Counted from the stretch's first letter, positions 34,504 through 44,689 are shown. The stretch: 64,000 nt of DNA from Mangrovibacterium sp041596335 (GCF_041596335.1 NZ_JBFHIT010000007.1:1-64000); one strand, 5' to 3'. Translations and numbers: made by a program. The notes: generated by a model not told the origin, from the sequence alone.

Positions 34504-35460
34504 TTGAATTTTCAAACAAACATACACGAACTAATCCGGCAGCAAAAATCGGAATGGAAGCTAGCCGGAACAAATTATAACGCGTTAGCTAAAATTGAAA
34601 AGCGAAGTTTCAACTTTGACGATTTTCAAATTATTGCGCAGTTCAACCCAGAGCGAATTCGATCAACCGGTGCGCGGACAGACCATTCGGCTATTAGCCA
34701 ACGTCCGTGTTTTTTATGTAAAAAGAACCGACCGGATGAACAAGTCGGCATCAATTTTCGTGGCCACTATGAAATCCTGATCAATCCTTTCCCGATTTTC
34801 GACCAACATCTCACCATTCCTGGTTACGACCATGAACCTCAACAGCTCAGCGGTCGTTTGGCCGACATGCTAGATTTGGCGGAAGAATTAACCGATTTCA
34901 CCCTTTTTTACAACGGCCCAAAATGTGGAGCTTCAGCACCCGACCATTTTCATTTCCAAGCCGGCCAGCGGAAAAAGATGCCCATAGAATTAGAAATGGC
35001 AAGGCAAGCAGTAAAAGCCGATGTGCTTATCGATCGTCCATCGATCCGTATTTTGGCGATCGGGAATAGTTATCTGCGCAAAGTCATTTTCTTCCAATCC
35101 AAATCGAAAGCCGAGCTTTCGGCAACAGTGGAACAGGTTATCAAGCTCATGGAGTCGGAGTCGCCTGCTGAAGAACCGATGATGAATGTGCTCGCCAATT
35201 TTGAAGCCGGAAGTTGGCAGGTTCTGCTCTTTCCGCGCGAAAAACAACGCCCGCGCCAGTATTTCCTGACCGATGAAAATCAGATCCTCATGAGTCCGGC
35301 ATCAGTTGAAATGGGCGGATTGGTCGTTCTACCCCGAGCAGAAGATTTTGCAAAACTGTCGAACGAGGATTTGTCCGACATCTATCGGCAGGTGACACTG
35401 AATGATACGGCATTTGAGACGCTAAGAAACAAAATCAGGCATCAATTCGGCCGCCAATAA
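34504..35460 (+). CDS. DUF4922 protein, HIT-like nucleotidyl transferase/phosphorylase fold
   Basis: A 318-residue protein of the DUF4922 family, distantly like GDP-hexose phosphorylases of the HIT superfamily. The likely catalytic segment is GPKCGASAPDHFHFQAG (about residues 138-154), an HxH-type site. A Cys pair in RPCFLCKKNRP (about 68-78) could bind zinc. It may therefore make or break a nucleotide sugar in the same route as the neighbouring kinase and glycosyltransferase. The first codon appears to be TTG at 34504, as no ATG fits. A short reading frame ending TGA overlaps it. Function is not established. Confidence 0.72.
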   Translation: MNFQTNIHELIRQQKSEWKLAGTNYNALAKIEKRSFNFDDFQIIAQFNPERIRSTGARTDHSAISQRPCFLCKKNRPDEQVGINFRGHYEILINPFPIFDQHLTIPGYDHEPQQLSGRLADMLDLAEELTDFTLFYNGPKCGASAPDHFHFQAGQRKKMPIELEMARQAVKADVLIDRPSIRILAIGNSYLRKVIFFQSKSKAELSATVEQVIKLMESESPAEEPMMNVLANFEAGSWQVLLFPREKQRPRQYFLTDENQILMSPASVEMGGLVVLPRAEDFAKLSNEDLSDIYRQVTLNDTAFETLRNKIRHQFGRQ

Positions 35461-35546
35461 ATCGCAAAGACACGACGAATTTGCTTCCTGACATTCGATC
35501 TAAAATAAGTACAAGAATCAAGAACCGCTACCAGAAACCAGCAAAA

Positions 35547-36878
35547 ATGAATCAACAGCCCGAAATACAGGTCGGTATCATGGCCGAAAAAACAATTCAG
35601 TTTCAACTGCAAGGAAGCTACCAATTACCAACCGGATTCAACGGTAAAGTATTCACGATCGCTGTGGAAGACAATCAGTTGCAGCTTACCGATGAGTCGG
35701 GATATAAAAACAAAGGCGATGAATTTGGGTTCGTCGCTTCCGGAGCTGCCGATTCTTTTCTTCTGAAAGAGGTTACCATCGGCATCAATTTTCATTGGGA
35801 GCAAAAGCAAGATCAGCAGTTTCGCGGCAGTTTAAAACTGGTATTGGAAGACGGGAAAGTTCGTGCCATCAATCGGGTTCCGCTCGAAGAATATTTACGC
35901 TCCGTAATATCGTCGGAAATGAGTGCGACAAGTTCGCCCGAGTTACTAAAGGCTCACGCGGTGATTTCGCGCAGCTGGCTGATGGCACAAATTATTAAAA
36001 GCAAGAAACTGAAAAGCGAAACAACGCCCTACCAAACCTGCACCGAGAACGAGCACGAACGAGTCCGCTGGTACGACCGCGAAGACCATCGCCTGTTTGA
36101 TGTCTGTGCCGATGATCATTGCCAACGCTACCAAGGAATTACAAAGATAATTAGCGAAAAAGCCAATGCGGCAATCGATGCAACTTTGGGCGAATTTCTG
36201 GTGGCTGACGGCGAGATTTGCGATGCCCGTTTTTCGAAATGCTGCGGTGGCATATCCGAAAATTTCGAACATGTCTGGGAGCCGGTCTATCATCGCTACC
36301 TCAGTAAAATTGTCGACTCGGACGAAGCGGCAACCACCTGTGTTGATCTGCGACACGAAGACGAGGCCGAAAGCTGGATTCGAACTTCACCCGGAGCATT
36401 TTGCAATACCACCAACCAACAGATTTTGTCGCAGGTTCTCCCCGATTTCGATCAGAAAACACCTGATTTTTACCGCTGGAAAGTTGACTATAGGCAAGCA
36501 GAACTTTCAACCTTAATTCACAAGCGGTCAGGGATAGATTTTGGAGAAATTATTTCCCTGCAAGCATTAAAAAGAGGGCATTCGGGTCGCATAATTCAAC
36601 TTAAAATTACTGGTACCAAAAGAACCATGACCATTGGCAAAGAGCTGGAAATTCGCCGGGCATTATCGTCCAGCCATTTGTACAGTGCTGCTTTTGTGGT
36701 CGATCATCTGGATATCCAAAAAGGTATTCCGCAACACTTCACCCTCATCGGAGCCGGCTGGGGGCATGGTGTTGGCTTGTGCCAAATTGGGGCAGCGGTC
36801 ATGGGTGAAAAAGGTTATAACTACAAGCAAATCCTGGCTCATTATTTTGTGGGAACCGAGTTGGTGGTACACTATTGA
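35547..36878 (+). CDS. SpoIID/LytB domain protein
   Basis: A 443-residue protein whose central and C-terminal parts carry the SpoIID/LytB domain of lytic transglycosylase-like enzymes that trim peptidoglycan. Recognisable segments are NRVPLEEYLRSVISSEMSATSSPELLKAHAVISRSWLM, the CxxC-type FSKCCGGISENFEHVWEP, and GAGWGHGVGLCQIGAAVMGEKGYNYKQILAHYF near the end, where the family's conserved Gly-rich GHGVGLxQ motif lies. No signal peptide is evident from the chosen ATG at 35547; a TTG at 35481 is in frame but less likely. Its position between DUF4922 and AmpG-like genes supports wall turnover. Confidence 0.82.
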   Translation: MNQQPEIQVGIMAEKTIQFQLQGSYQLPTGFNGKVFTIAVEDNQLQLTDESGYKNKGDEFGFVASGAADSFLLKEVTIGINFHWEQKQDQQFRGSLKLVLEDGKVRAINRVPLEEYLRSVISSEMSATSSPELLKAHAVISRSWLMAQIIKSKKLKSETTPYQTCTENEHERVRWYDREDHRLFDVCADDHCQRYQGITKIISEKANAAIDATLGEFLVADGEICDARFSKCCGGISENFEHVWEPVYHRYLSKIVDSDEAATTCVDLRHEDEAESWIRTSPGAFCNTTNQQILSQVLPDFDQKTPDFYRWKVDYRQAELSTLIHKRSGIDFGEIISLQALKRGHSGRIIQLKITGTKRTMTIGKELEIRRALSSSHLYSAAFVVDHLDIQKGIPQHFTLIGAGWGHGVGLCQIGAAVMGEKGYNYKQILAHYFVGTELVVHY

Positions 36879-36957
36879 ACCAAACAGAATTAACCAACTG
36901 TTGACCGACTTTTTATTTTTACTAATTTAATGCCCCCAAACTGACCGACTAAGAACA

Positions 36958-38229
36958 ATGAACAAAACCACCCGAAGCCCCTGGGCCTGGATTCCATCCT
37001 TATATTTTGCTGAAGGACTACCATATGTTTTCGTGATGACCGTCTCGGTGATTATGTACAAACGAATGGAAATCTCAAATACCGATATCGCACTATATAC
37101 CAGCTGGTTGTACCTCCCCTGGGTCATCAAGCCATTCTGGAGTCCGCTGGTGGATATATTGCGAACCAAACGATTTTGGATTGTAGGCATGCAACTGCTC
37201 ACAGGAGGTGCATTGGCAGGGGTGGCCTTCACCCTCCCGCTAAACAATTTCTTTCAATATAGCTTAGCGTTTTTATGGCTTATGGCGTTCAGCTCTGCTA
37301 CGCACGACATTGCCGCCGATGGCTTCTATATGCTGGGCTTATCCAATCGCGATCAAGCCTTTTTTGTTGGAATCCGGAATACCTTCTACCGTCTTGCCAT
37401 GCTAGCCGGACAGGGACCATTGGTAATTCTCGCCGGACACTTCGAGGAAATCAGTGAGAAAACATCAACCGCCTGGAGCATTACCTTTTTCATTTTTGCG
37501 GGCTTATTTGCAGCGTTCTTTTTGTACCACTTTATTTTTCTGCCAGTTCCGGCCTCCGATAAAAAACGAACAAACCAAAGTGTTGCTGAAATTCTGCACA
37601 ACTTTGGTGAAACCTTCCGTTCGTTTTTTGTGAAAGAAGGAATTGGAGTTGCCTTATTGTTTTTGTTGTTCTTCCGCTTCGGCGAAGCACAGCTATCGAA
37701 GTTGGCCTCGCCATTTTTATTGGACGATCTGGCAGAAGGAGGTCTTGCTCTGAGCACGAGCGAAATTGGATTTATTTACGGAACAGCAGGCATCATCGCG
37801 CTAACAATCGGAGGAATACTCGGAGGCATTGTGGTGTCGCGCCACGGCCTGAAACGCTGGCTCTGGCCGATGATTATCGCCATGAATTTCCCAAATGTTG
37901 CCTATGTTGTACTGGCAGCTACTCAAAGTCAGAATTTGTTTGTGATTACATCGGCTGTAATCTGGGAGCAACTGGGCTATGGTTTCGGATTTACCGCTTA
38001 CATGTTATACATGATCCAACTGGCTGATGGCGAACACAAAACAGCCCACTATGCGCTTTGCACGGGGTTCATGGCCTTAGGGATGATGCTGCCCGGAATG
38101 CTTTCAGGATGGATTGAAGACCAGGTGGGTTACCTCAATTTCTTTATTTGGGTAATGTTCTGCACCGTTCCCGGATTCGCGATCGCTCCGTTTCTGAAAA
38201 TTGACCCCGAATTTGGACTCAAACAATAG
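36958..38229 (+). CDS. AmpG-like MFS transporter (muropeptide permease type)
   Basis: A 423-residue, 12-helix major facilitator of the AmpG/PAT group, whose best-known members import anhydromuropeptides. The start SLYFAEGLPYVFVMTVSVIMYKRMEIS and helix 2 loop WVIKPFWSPLVDILRTKRFWIV match AmpG proteins. FSSATHDIAADGFYM and the central cytoplasmic loop fit too. Genes upstream encode a SpoIID/LytB protein, DUF4922, GT2 and GHL10, with an amino-sugar kinase divergent. I read the set as muropeptide salvage; the exact substrate is inferred. Confidence 0.82.
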   Translation: MNKTTRSPWAWIPSLYFAEGLPYVFVMTVSVIMYKRMEISNTDIALYTSWLYLPWVIKPFWSPLVDILRTKRFWIVGMQLLTGGALAGVAFTLPLNNFFQYSLAFLWLMAFSSATHDIAADGFYMLGLSNRDQAFFVGIRNTFYRLAMLAGQGPLVILAGHFEEISEKTSTAWSITFFIFAGLFAAFFLYHFIFLPVPASDKKRTNQSVAEILHNFGETFRSFFVKEGIGVALLFLLFFRFGEAQLSKLASPFLLDDLAEGGLALSTSEIGFIYGTAGIIALTIGGILGGIVVSRHGLKRWLWPMIIAMNFPNVAYVVLAATQSQNLFVITSAVIWEQLGYGFGFTAYMLYMIQLADGEHKTAHYALCTGFMALGMMLPGMLSGWIEDQVGYLNFFIWVMFCTVPGFAIAPFLKIDPEFGLKQ

Positions 38230-38445
38230 GACACAAAAAGCCGTCTGAATGCCGCTCGTTTTCCTAAAAATTGACCTGATTGAGCGATTTACACATATTA
38301 ACAAGAATACGTGAATTCGGATTAAACCAGGATCGGCTTGGAATGTCTTAGTAGGTGTTAACGATTTTTTGAAATCCACAGGTAAATGAAAAAGAGAAAG
38401 AACGATCCGCGATGGACGCCGAACCTGTGATAAAAGCAATTAGAC

Positions 38446-40944
38446 ATGTACAAGAAAAGAATTTTGTGGTTGGGATTTTTGGCGCTGGTATTTCTTCATC
38501 TTCAAGCCATTGCAGATACTCCATTAAAAAGATCAGACCCTACGCCAACACCATCACCAAAATCCGTCATCAAAGGTAAAGTGGTCGAAAAAGACTCTAA
38601 CACTCCAATGGAATATGCCAATATTTCCATTTATAACAGTGCCGATTCTTCTCTTGTTTCAGGAGGAATTACAAACCCGCAGGGCGAATTCACCCTTGAG
38701 AAACTGAATTCCGGAACCTACTATGTTGAAGCGAATTTTATCGGTTTCAATAAAACCCGGATTAACAATATCCGGATTGGTACCGACCGAAAAGAAATCA
38801 ACCTGGGTGTGATCTACCTGGAAGCTTCGCGCCAGCAAATCACAGGCATTGAAGTTGTTGCCGAAAAAGCCCGGGTTGAATACAAAGTTGACAAGAAAGT
38901 GATCAACGTATCGCAAGATATTAATGCGGCAGGCGGAACGGCGGTTGATGTTTTGGAAAACACGCCATCAGTTCAGGTTGATATTGAAGGAAATGTAACC
39001 CTGCGCGGATCGTCGAGCTTCACCGTTTTTATCGACGGCCGACCAACAGCATTGAGCGGAAGCGACGCTTTGCAGCAAATTCCGGCGTCGGCACTCGAAA
39101 ATATTGAGATCATCACCAATCCATCTGCCAAGTACGACCCCGATGGAATGGCGGGAATCATTAATCTGGTGATGAAAAAAAACGTACTATCGGGCTTCGA
39201 TGGAATCGTCAATGCCTCTGCAAGCAGCAACGAAAGCCGAAGCATGGATCTGACCCTAAATCATAAAAATAAAAAACGCCAACTAACTTTTGGATTCGAC
39301 ACCGACAATCGCCTTTTTAACAGTGATCAGGAATCGACACGGGAAACTTTTTATGATGACCGCACAGAGTACATGACTTCGAATGGCGAGCGGAATTTCA
39401 ACCGGCATGGATTTAAGTTTAAAGGGGGACTCGACCTATACCTGACCGACAAAACCACCTTAGGTTTTGTTGCCAATGCCGGAAAGTACGGTTTCGACTC
39501 GAGTACTGACATCAATAACATCTACCAAACCATATACAACGGACAAACAACCGGAGACAACCGATATACCGTTGAATTGGAGGAGTCCGACCGAAACCGA
39601 AAATTCGTGGATGCCAGCGTGAATTTCCTGCATAAATACAATGCTGAAGGAACCCATAAATTGGAAGGAATGTTCTATTTCAGAAACCGCACGGGTGACG
39701 ATCTGGAGTTTCAATCTGAAGTTCAAGCGAATGAAAACTTCGTTCGTGGATCGATTTACGATTTGCAGGTGCGCACGACAGAGGGGGAAGAATCGCAGGA
39801 CTACCGTGCTAAACTGGACTACACCAAGCCACTTGGAGAAACCGGAAAACTGGAAGCAGGTTATCAAAGTCGGATCCGCAGGGAAACAGAGGACTACCTC
39901 TTTGAAAACTTCGACACCGATATACAGGAATGGATAAATAACCCTGATTTTACAAGTTCAATGGATTTCAAACGGGACATCCATGCCATTTATTCAACCT
40001 ACTCGAACAAAATTGGACGGTTTGAAGCGATGGGCGGACTTCGCGGAGAATATACCAACCGGGAAATAAAGCACACTGGTACAAATATGAATTACAAGCT
40101 AGATCGTTTCGACTGGTTCCCTTCGCTTCACACGTCATACGAAATATTCATCAATACGCAATTAATGGCTAGTTACAGTCGTAGGATTGACCGCCCCGGT
40201 GGCCGCGATCTGGATCCTTTCCCTAGTTATTTGAATCAGTACACCATTCGAATTGGCAACCCCGACCTGAAACCCGAATACACCAATTCGTTTGACTTGA
40301 GCGTGATGCAAAGATTTGGAAAATCATTCATCTCACTCGACGGCTTTTACCGGGAAACCAGCAACGTTATTTCACGCATTAGTGAGTTGGGCGACGATGG
40401 CATCTTGTATCAAACAAGTGCCAATGTTAGTCAGGACAAATCAACCGGCGCCGAGTTAATGTTGAATCTGGATCTAACCAAATGGTTGTTATTAAATACC
40501 AGTCTTTCGGTGTACAATTACAAACTGCAAGGCGAAGTTTTAGGGGAATATATCGACAAAGAGAGCACCAACTTCGACGGCCGGATGAATGCGACCGTGA
40601 AATTTTCGTCGACTGCCAGAATGCAGCTAATGGGAATGTATCGGGGGCCGTCAGTATCGGCACAAGGCGACCAGAAAGGATCATTCTACTCCAACATTTC
40701 GTACCGACAAGAATTCATGAATCGGAAACTGACAGCTACCGTGAGTGTTCAGGACATTTTGGGAACCGCCTCGTGGAAAGGAAATAGTAACGGAACGAGC
40801 TTTAATTCAACTTATAACTTCAAGCACGAACCACGGGTGATTCAATTAGCCTTGAGCTTCAAAATAAATAACTACAAGATGGACAACGGCCGATCTGGCT
40901 CTGATGACACCAACGAAATAGAATTTGATCAGGGAGGCTTTTAA
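38446..40944 (+). CDS. Outer-membrane beta-barrel protein with CarboxypepD_reg-like N terminus
   Basis: An 832-residue TonB-dependent-receptor-like protein. A signal peptide (about 6-23, FLALVFLHLQAIAD) is followed by a CarboxypepD_reg module (IKGKVVEKDSNTPMEYANISIYN), a plug-like region with VDVLENTPSVQVDIEGNVTLRG, and a beta-barrel to the C-terminal aromatic (QGGF). This is the OMP_b-brl_3-type family common in Bacteroidetes. It lacks the long TonB box of SusC, and no susD follows, so its ligand is not indicated. It stands alone between the wall-salvage group and the glycan genes. Confidence 0.85.
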   Translation: MYKKRILWLGFLALVFLHLQAIADTPLKRSDPTPTPSPKSVIKGKVVEKDSNTPMEYANISIYNSADSSLVSGGITNPQGEFTLEKLNSGTYYVEANFIGFNKTRINNIRIGTDRKEINLGVIYLEASRQQITGIEVVAEKARVEYKVDKKVINVSQDINAAGGTAVDVLENTPSVQVDIEGNVTLRGSSSFTVFIDGRPTALSGSDALQQIPASALENIEIITNPSAKYDPDGMAGIINLVMKKNVLSGFDGIVNASASSNESRSMDLTLNHKNKKRQLTFGFDTDNRLFNSDQESTRETFYDDRTEYMTSNGERNFNRHGFKFKGGLDLYLTDKTTLGFVANAGKYGFDSSTDINNIYQTIYNGQTTGDNRYTVELEESDRNRKFVDASVNFLHKYNAEGTHKLEGMFYFRNRTGDDLEFQSEVQANENFVRGSIYDLQVRTTEGEESQDYRAKLDYTKPLGETGKLEAGYQSRIRRETEDYLFENFDTDIQEWINNPDFTSSMDFKRDIHAIYSTYSNKIGRFEAMGGLRGEYTNREIKHTGTNMNYKLDRFDWFPSLHTSYEIFINTQLMASYSRRIDRPGGRDLDPFPSYLNQYTIRIGNPDLKPEYTNSFDLSVMQRFGKSFISLDGFYRETSNVISRISELGDDGILYQTSANVSQDKSTGAELMLNLDLTKWLLLNTSLSVYNYKLQGEVLGEYIDKESTNFDGRMNATVKFSSTARMQLMGMYRGPSVSAQGDQKGSFYSNISYRQEFMNRKLTATVSVQDILGTASWKGNSNGTSFNSTYNFKHEPRVIQLALSFKINNYKMDNGRSGSDDTNEIEFDQGGF

Positions 40945-40973
40945 GCTTCCAACAATTAGGGTAAATCTTCTCC

Positions 40974-41008
40974 AGGAGGAACTGCAAGCGGTTCCTCCTT
41001 TTTTTTGC
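40974..41008 (+). terminator. Strong intrinsic terminator after the outer-membrane barrel gene
   Basis: AGGAGGAAC (40974-40982) and GTTCCTCCT (40991-40999) form a perfect 9-bp stem with an 8-base loop, followed by TTTTTTT. Confidence 0.9.
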
Positions 41009-41458
41009 CCATGCATATTGATTGTAAACCTCGATGTCATGGAGCAGAACAGCCTCCAAAGCCTTTAAAAAGTACCAATTTACATATCCCCAAACTCTTA
41101 TTCATCACCGCCTTAAATCTTAGATATATTCCAGACAATCAGGCACTTTGCCTCAAGATCACAAATTGTTCGGCATCAGCAAATGCGAACCCAACATATT
41201 TTGATAAGCAACTATTTTTATTCTATACAACATAACAAGCCGTGTTGCTTATTTACTTCAAAGTCAAGATCTTTATAAGACAGCCTTCTTTAAGCATTGA
41301 ACGATTCTTTCTTCTGTGAGAGAAGCGGCGAAGCCTTAAGAGTTATAAAAGTTTCAAATTCACACCTGCCAGTTTCATTTTTTAATTCTACTGAACAAAA
41401 AAAAGGGCATTGCATTCCTTTAACTCTCAATTTGAGAGAAACCAGACCAAAGGCTACT
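41009..41458. other. 450-bp non-coding spacer ahead of the glycan genes
   Basis: No supported gene. Near 41424-41438 there is a short palindrome CTCTCAatTTGAGAG, which could be an operator ahead of the glycosyltransferase at 41459. The remainder is AT-rich and otherwise unremarkable. Confidence 0.35.
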
Positions 41459-42409
41459 ATGACAAAAAAAACACCGGTTTTACTGATCATTTTCAACCGA
41501 CCTAATCTTGCTGAGAAAGTATTGGATGTTATCCGCCAATATCAACCAGATCAGTTGTATATCGCATCGGACGGTGCACGAAAGCATATCGCCGGCGAAG
41601 AAGAGCTCGTGAAAAAGACACGTGAACTCGTCTTAGGTTCGGTTGATTGGGACTGCAACGTCAACACCCTGTTTCAGGATGAAAATCTGGGGTGTGGCCC
41701 GGGACCTGCGACAGCAATTAGTTGGCTGTTTTCGCATGAACAGCAAGGAATTATTCTGGAGGATGATTGCATTCCGCAACCGGATTTTTTTGAATACTGT
41801 CATTACCTGCTGAACAAATATGCAGACAATCATCGTGTTTGGTTGATCTCGGGCCGATCGGCTTACCCGAATAGTAAGTACTTTAAAGATCGTGACTACA
41901 TTTTCAGCACCCAAACAGAAACCTGGGGATGGGCAACATGGAAAAGAAGCTGGGACAAATTCGATCCGTTAATGAACACCTGGCCAGACTTTTATAAGCA
42001 AGGCGGGTTTAAAAACATTCAGTTTTCGAAAGTGGCGGGCATGTATCTCAACTGGAGATTCAAAGCACATTACAAGCAAGCGAACTTAAAAGATCATGTT
42101 TGGGATTTTCAGTTTTACTTTAGCATGAACGCAAACGGTGGACTGGGAATAATTCCGGCAAAAAACCTGATCGAGAACGTTGGTTACGAAGGCACCCACT
42201 TTTCAGGCATTACCCATTCGCAAAAACTGAAGTCGCAGAATGGCTATAAAATACAGCGCGAGCCTGCAGTCGTATTACCCGATCGGAATTACGAGATTCA
42301 TCGTTTCTACGACAAAATACGGATTAAGCTAATTAACTTTTTAACTCGCAAACTCAGAAACGCATACACCAATACGACCGGAATAATTCCGATCAAAAAA
42401 CAGCGATAG
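41459..42409 (+). CDS. Nucleotide-diphospho-sugar transferase (GT-A fold)
   Basis: A 316-residue glycosyltransferase-like protein starting TKKTPVLLIIFNRPNLAEK. QLYIASDGARKH precedes a metal-binding-like IILEDDCIPQPDFFEYC (acidic EDD). The segment TETWGWATWKRSWDKFD is conserved in this group, which is annotated as nucleotide-diphospho-sugar transferases in O-antigen and exopolysaccharide loci. The frame is open upstream, but the ATG at 41459 gives the normal family start. It heads a three-gene glycan set. Confidence 0.8.
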   Translation: MTKKTPVLLIIFNRPNLAEKVLDVIRQYQPDQLYIASDGARKHIAGEEELVKKTRELVLGSVDWDCNVNTLFQDENLGCGPGPATAISWLFSHEQQGIILEDDCIPQPDFFEYCHYLLNKYADNHRVWLISGRSAYPNSKYFKDRDYIFSTQTETWGWATWKRSWDKFDPLMNTWPDFYKQGGFKNIQFSKVAGMYLNWRFKAHYKQANLKDHVWDFQFYFSMNANGGLGIIPAKNLIENVGYEGTHFSGITHSQKLKSQNGYKIQREPAVVLPDRNYEIHRFYDKIRIKLINFLTRKLRNAYTNTTGIIPIKKQR

Positions 42410-42467
42410 CTTTTTGAAATAAATTTTCCGAAGAATTCGCGCGATTCCGGAATGAAAGGTATTCTAA

Positions 42468-43640
42468 ATGAAGAAAAAAATTCTTTTTTTAAGTCCGCTA
42501 CCCCCTCCAATATACGGTAGTAATCTGTCCAGTCTTACCTGCTTAAAGGTCATTCAACAACATCCTAATTTTGAGGTCAAAAATATTCAGTTGAATCATC
42601 CGGCGAAATTTATTGATCTGAATAAAATTACACTTGGAAAACTGTTTGGAGGTCTGATTTTAATTGGGAAAACACTCGCTGCAGTCAACAGGTTTAAACC
42701 CGATTTAATCTACATTATGCCATCAACCGGTGGTTTTTCATTTATCCGTGACTTTGGAGCAGCATTAACCTTTAAACTACTTAACCAACGCGTTATTTAT
42801 CATCTGAGAACCCAACTGTGCGACGGTGATCTAAATAACGGGGTTAAGTCATTTATCTTAAAAAACGCCTTCAAAGATTCGGCGGCAATCGTGCTAGGGA
42901 AGGAATTAATGGAAGGGGTCAACAAATATATCCCCGCTGAGCAAATTAAAATTCTACCAAACGCAATCAGAAAAACGCTCTCCGACGGGGAGTTTCAATC
43001 GATTCAAAAGGAAAGGCTAAAAACTCCAAAGCTTCGGTTACTATTCTTGTCGAATATGATTAAAGAAAAGGGATGGCCCCAAGCCATTGAGACCGCCCGA
43101 ATTTTGAAAGACAGAGACTGCGATTTCGATATGACCTTCGCCGGTAGCTGGCCTTCCCGTGCTGAAGAAATTGAATTTCAGACACTCGTTGAAGAATATG
43201 GCTTACAGGAATTTGTGCGTCATATCGGGTTTATAAAAGGCAAAAAGAAGCAGACGACTCTTGCTCAATCAGATCTGTTAATTTTTCCGACTGCGTATCG
43301 ATACGAAGCCCTACCGAGGGTTATTATTGAAGCCATGGAGTACGGATTGCCGGTGATCGCTAATTCCACAGCAGCCATTCCAAGTACAATTGTCGATGCG
43401 TATACCGGGTTCTTATTAGTTGAAAATACACCCCAAGAAATTGTTGAAAAGATAGACCTCATGCATTCAAAGCAAAAAATAGCTGAAATGGGACGAAATG
43501 CAAGGCAACGTTATGCAGACCACTACGAATTGGAGATTCTCCGAAAAAGTTTTATTAGCATTTTAAATGATCAGCTTCATGGGCAACCAAACGGATCAGC
43601 AGTTAATGGCTCGCAGGCTGTCAGAACCAACAATACCTAG
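42468..43640 (+). CDS. Glycosyltransferase family 4 protein
   Basis: A 390-residue GT-B enzyme. The Gly-rich start ILFLSPLPPPIYGSNLSS is the GT4 N-terminal acceptor-side loop. The C-terminal half has LLFLSNMIKEKGWPQAIETA and TFAGSWPSRAEE (donor-binding region), then FPTAYRYEALPRVIIEAMEYGLPVIAN, the E-x7-E retaining motif. The linkage made is unknown. It lies 58 bp after the preceding transferase gene and 3 bp ahead of the next gene, so the three are likely co-transcribed. Confidence 0.9.
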   Translation: MKKKILFLSPLPPPIYGSNLSSLTCLKVIQQHPNFEVKNIQLNHPAKFIDLNKITLGKLFGGLILIGKTLAAVNRFKPDLIYIMPSTGGFSFIRDFGAALTFKLLNQRVIYHLRTQLCDGDLNNGVKSFILKNAFKDSAAIVLGKELMEGVNKYIPAEQIKILPNAIRKTLSDGEFQSIQKERLKTPKLRLLFLSNMIKEKGWPQAIETARILKDRDCDFDMTFAGSWPSRAEEIEFQTLVEEYGLQEFVRHIGFIKGKKKQTTLAQSDLLIFPTAYRYEALPRVIIEAMEYGLPVIANSTAAIPSTIVDAYTGFLLVENTPQEIVEKIDLMHSKQKIAEMGRNARQRYADHYELEILRKSFISILNDQLHGQPNGSAVNGSQAVRTNNT

Positions 43641-43643
43641 GAT

Positions 43644-44564
43644 ATGAAAGATTTCATTTTGAAAGCGCTTCGCAAAACAACATCCGACAAACTGTACTAC
43701 CAATGCAGGTACTTATTCAAACACGGAGAGTTGCTAAACTTAAATCATCCCACGACCTTTAACGCTAAGCTAATTTGGTTGAATTTATACGACCGAAAGC
43801 CCGAATATGCCTATTTTGTTGACAAATACACTGCTCGTGAATACATTCGCAGGCGCATTGGAGAGCAATACCTCAACGATCTCTATGGCGTATACGATCG
43901 TGTTGATGCCATTGATTTCTCAAAATTGCCAGACTCCTTCGTTCTGAAAGCGACACATGGCTCGGGCTGGGTGATTGTTTGTAACGACAAAAGCAAACTG
44001 GACGTTGAAGCCGCCAGAAGGGAAATGAATTCATGGTTAAACCAGAACTTCTACGATTTATATGGCGAATGGGTTTACAAAGACTTAAAGCCCCGGATTA
44101 TCTGTGAGAAATTCCTTCACAATAAAAATGAATCCGGATTGACTGATTACAAGTTCTATTGCTTTCACGGGATCCCTCGTTTCGTTCAGGTAGACATGGA
44201 TCGGGGTACAAACCATACCCGTACTTATTTCGATTTATTTTGGAAAAGAATTCACTTTGAGCTAGGCGGGTGCCCGGCACGAGACGAAGAAATTCCATGT
44301 CCGGAAACCTTTGACGAAATGCTCCGCATTGTGCGGATTTTATGCCATGGATTTAAGTTTATCCGGGTTGATCTGTACGAAGTAGAAGGACAGCTTATTT
44401 TTGGCGAACTAACGCTTTTCTCCGGAAATGGGATGTTAAATTTCTCGCCAAAATCGTTCGACACAAAAATCGGATCATGTTTGAAAATTGAGGAAACAGA
44501 AACACTGGAAGAACAGGCCGTGAGAGTTTGTAATTCTATTTATAAGAAAAGCGACACCAAATGA
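43644..44564 (+). CDS. TupA-type ATP-grasp protein
   Basis: A 306-residue protein of the ATP-grasp fold family named for teichuronopeptide synthesis (TupA). Visible are FNAKLIWLNLYDRKPEYAYFVDKY, the phosphate-binding VLKATHGSGWVIVCNDKS, PRIICEKFL, and TDYKFYCFHGIPRFVQVDMDRG with an EVEGQLIFGELTLFSGNG end. These proteins attach amino acids or peptides to acidic polysaccharides. The gene ends the glycan set; its stop codon lies inside the terminator hairpin. Confidence 0.85.
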   Translation: MKDFILKALRKTTSDKLYYQCRYLFKHGELLNLNHPTTFNAKLIWLNLYDRKPEYAYFVDKYTAREYIRRRIGEQYLNDLYGVYDRVDAIDFSKLPDSFVLKATHGSGWVIVCNDKSKLDVEAARREMNSWLNQNFYDLYGEWVYKDLKPRIICEKFLHNKNESGLTDYKFYCFHGIPRFVQVDMDRGTNHTRTYFDLFWKRIHFELGGCPARDEEIPCPETFDEMLRIVRILCHGFKFIRVDLYEVEGQLIFGELTLFSGNGMLNFSPKSFDTKIGSCLKIEETETLEEQAVRVCNSIYKKSDTK

Positions 44565-44578
44565 TGTCGCTTTTTTTC
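44547..44578 (+). terminator. Intrinsic terminator overlapping the ATP-grasp stop codon
   Basis: AAAAGCGACA and TGTCGCTTTTTTT pair around CCAAATGA, giving a 7-bp G/C-containing stem plus A/U pairs and a T-run. The TGA stop of the ATP-grasp gene lies in the loop. Confidence 0.8.
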
Positions 44579-44689
44579 GAAACTATTTTGCTATAACAGT
44601 TTGGCAGATGTATTGACCCACCTGCCGTCATTCAGGAGATTTCAAAATATTAGCGTTGCCTATGGCTCTAACTGAAACCAGCGATTAAA

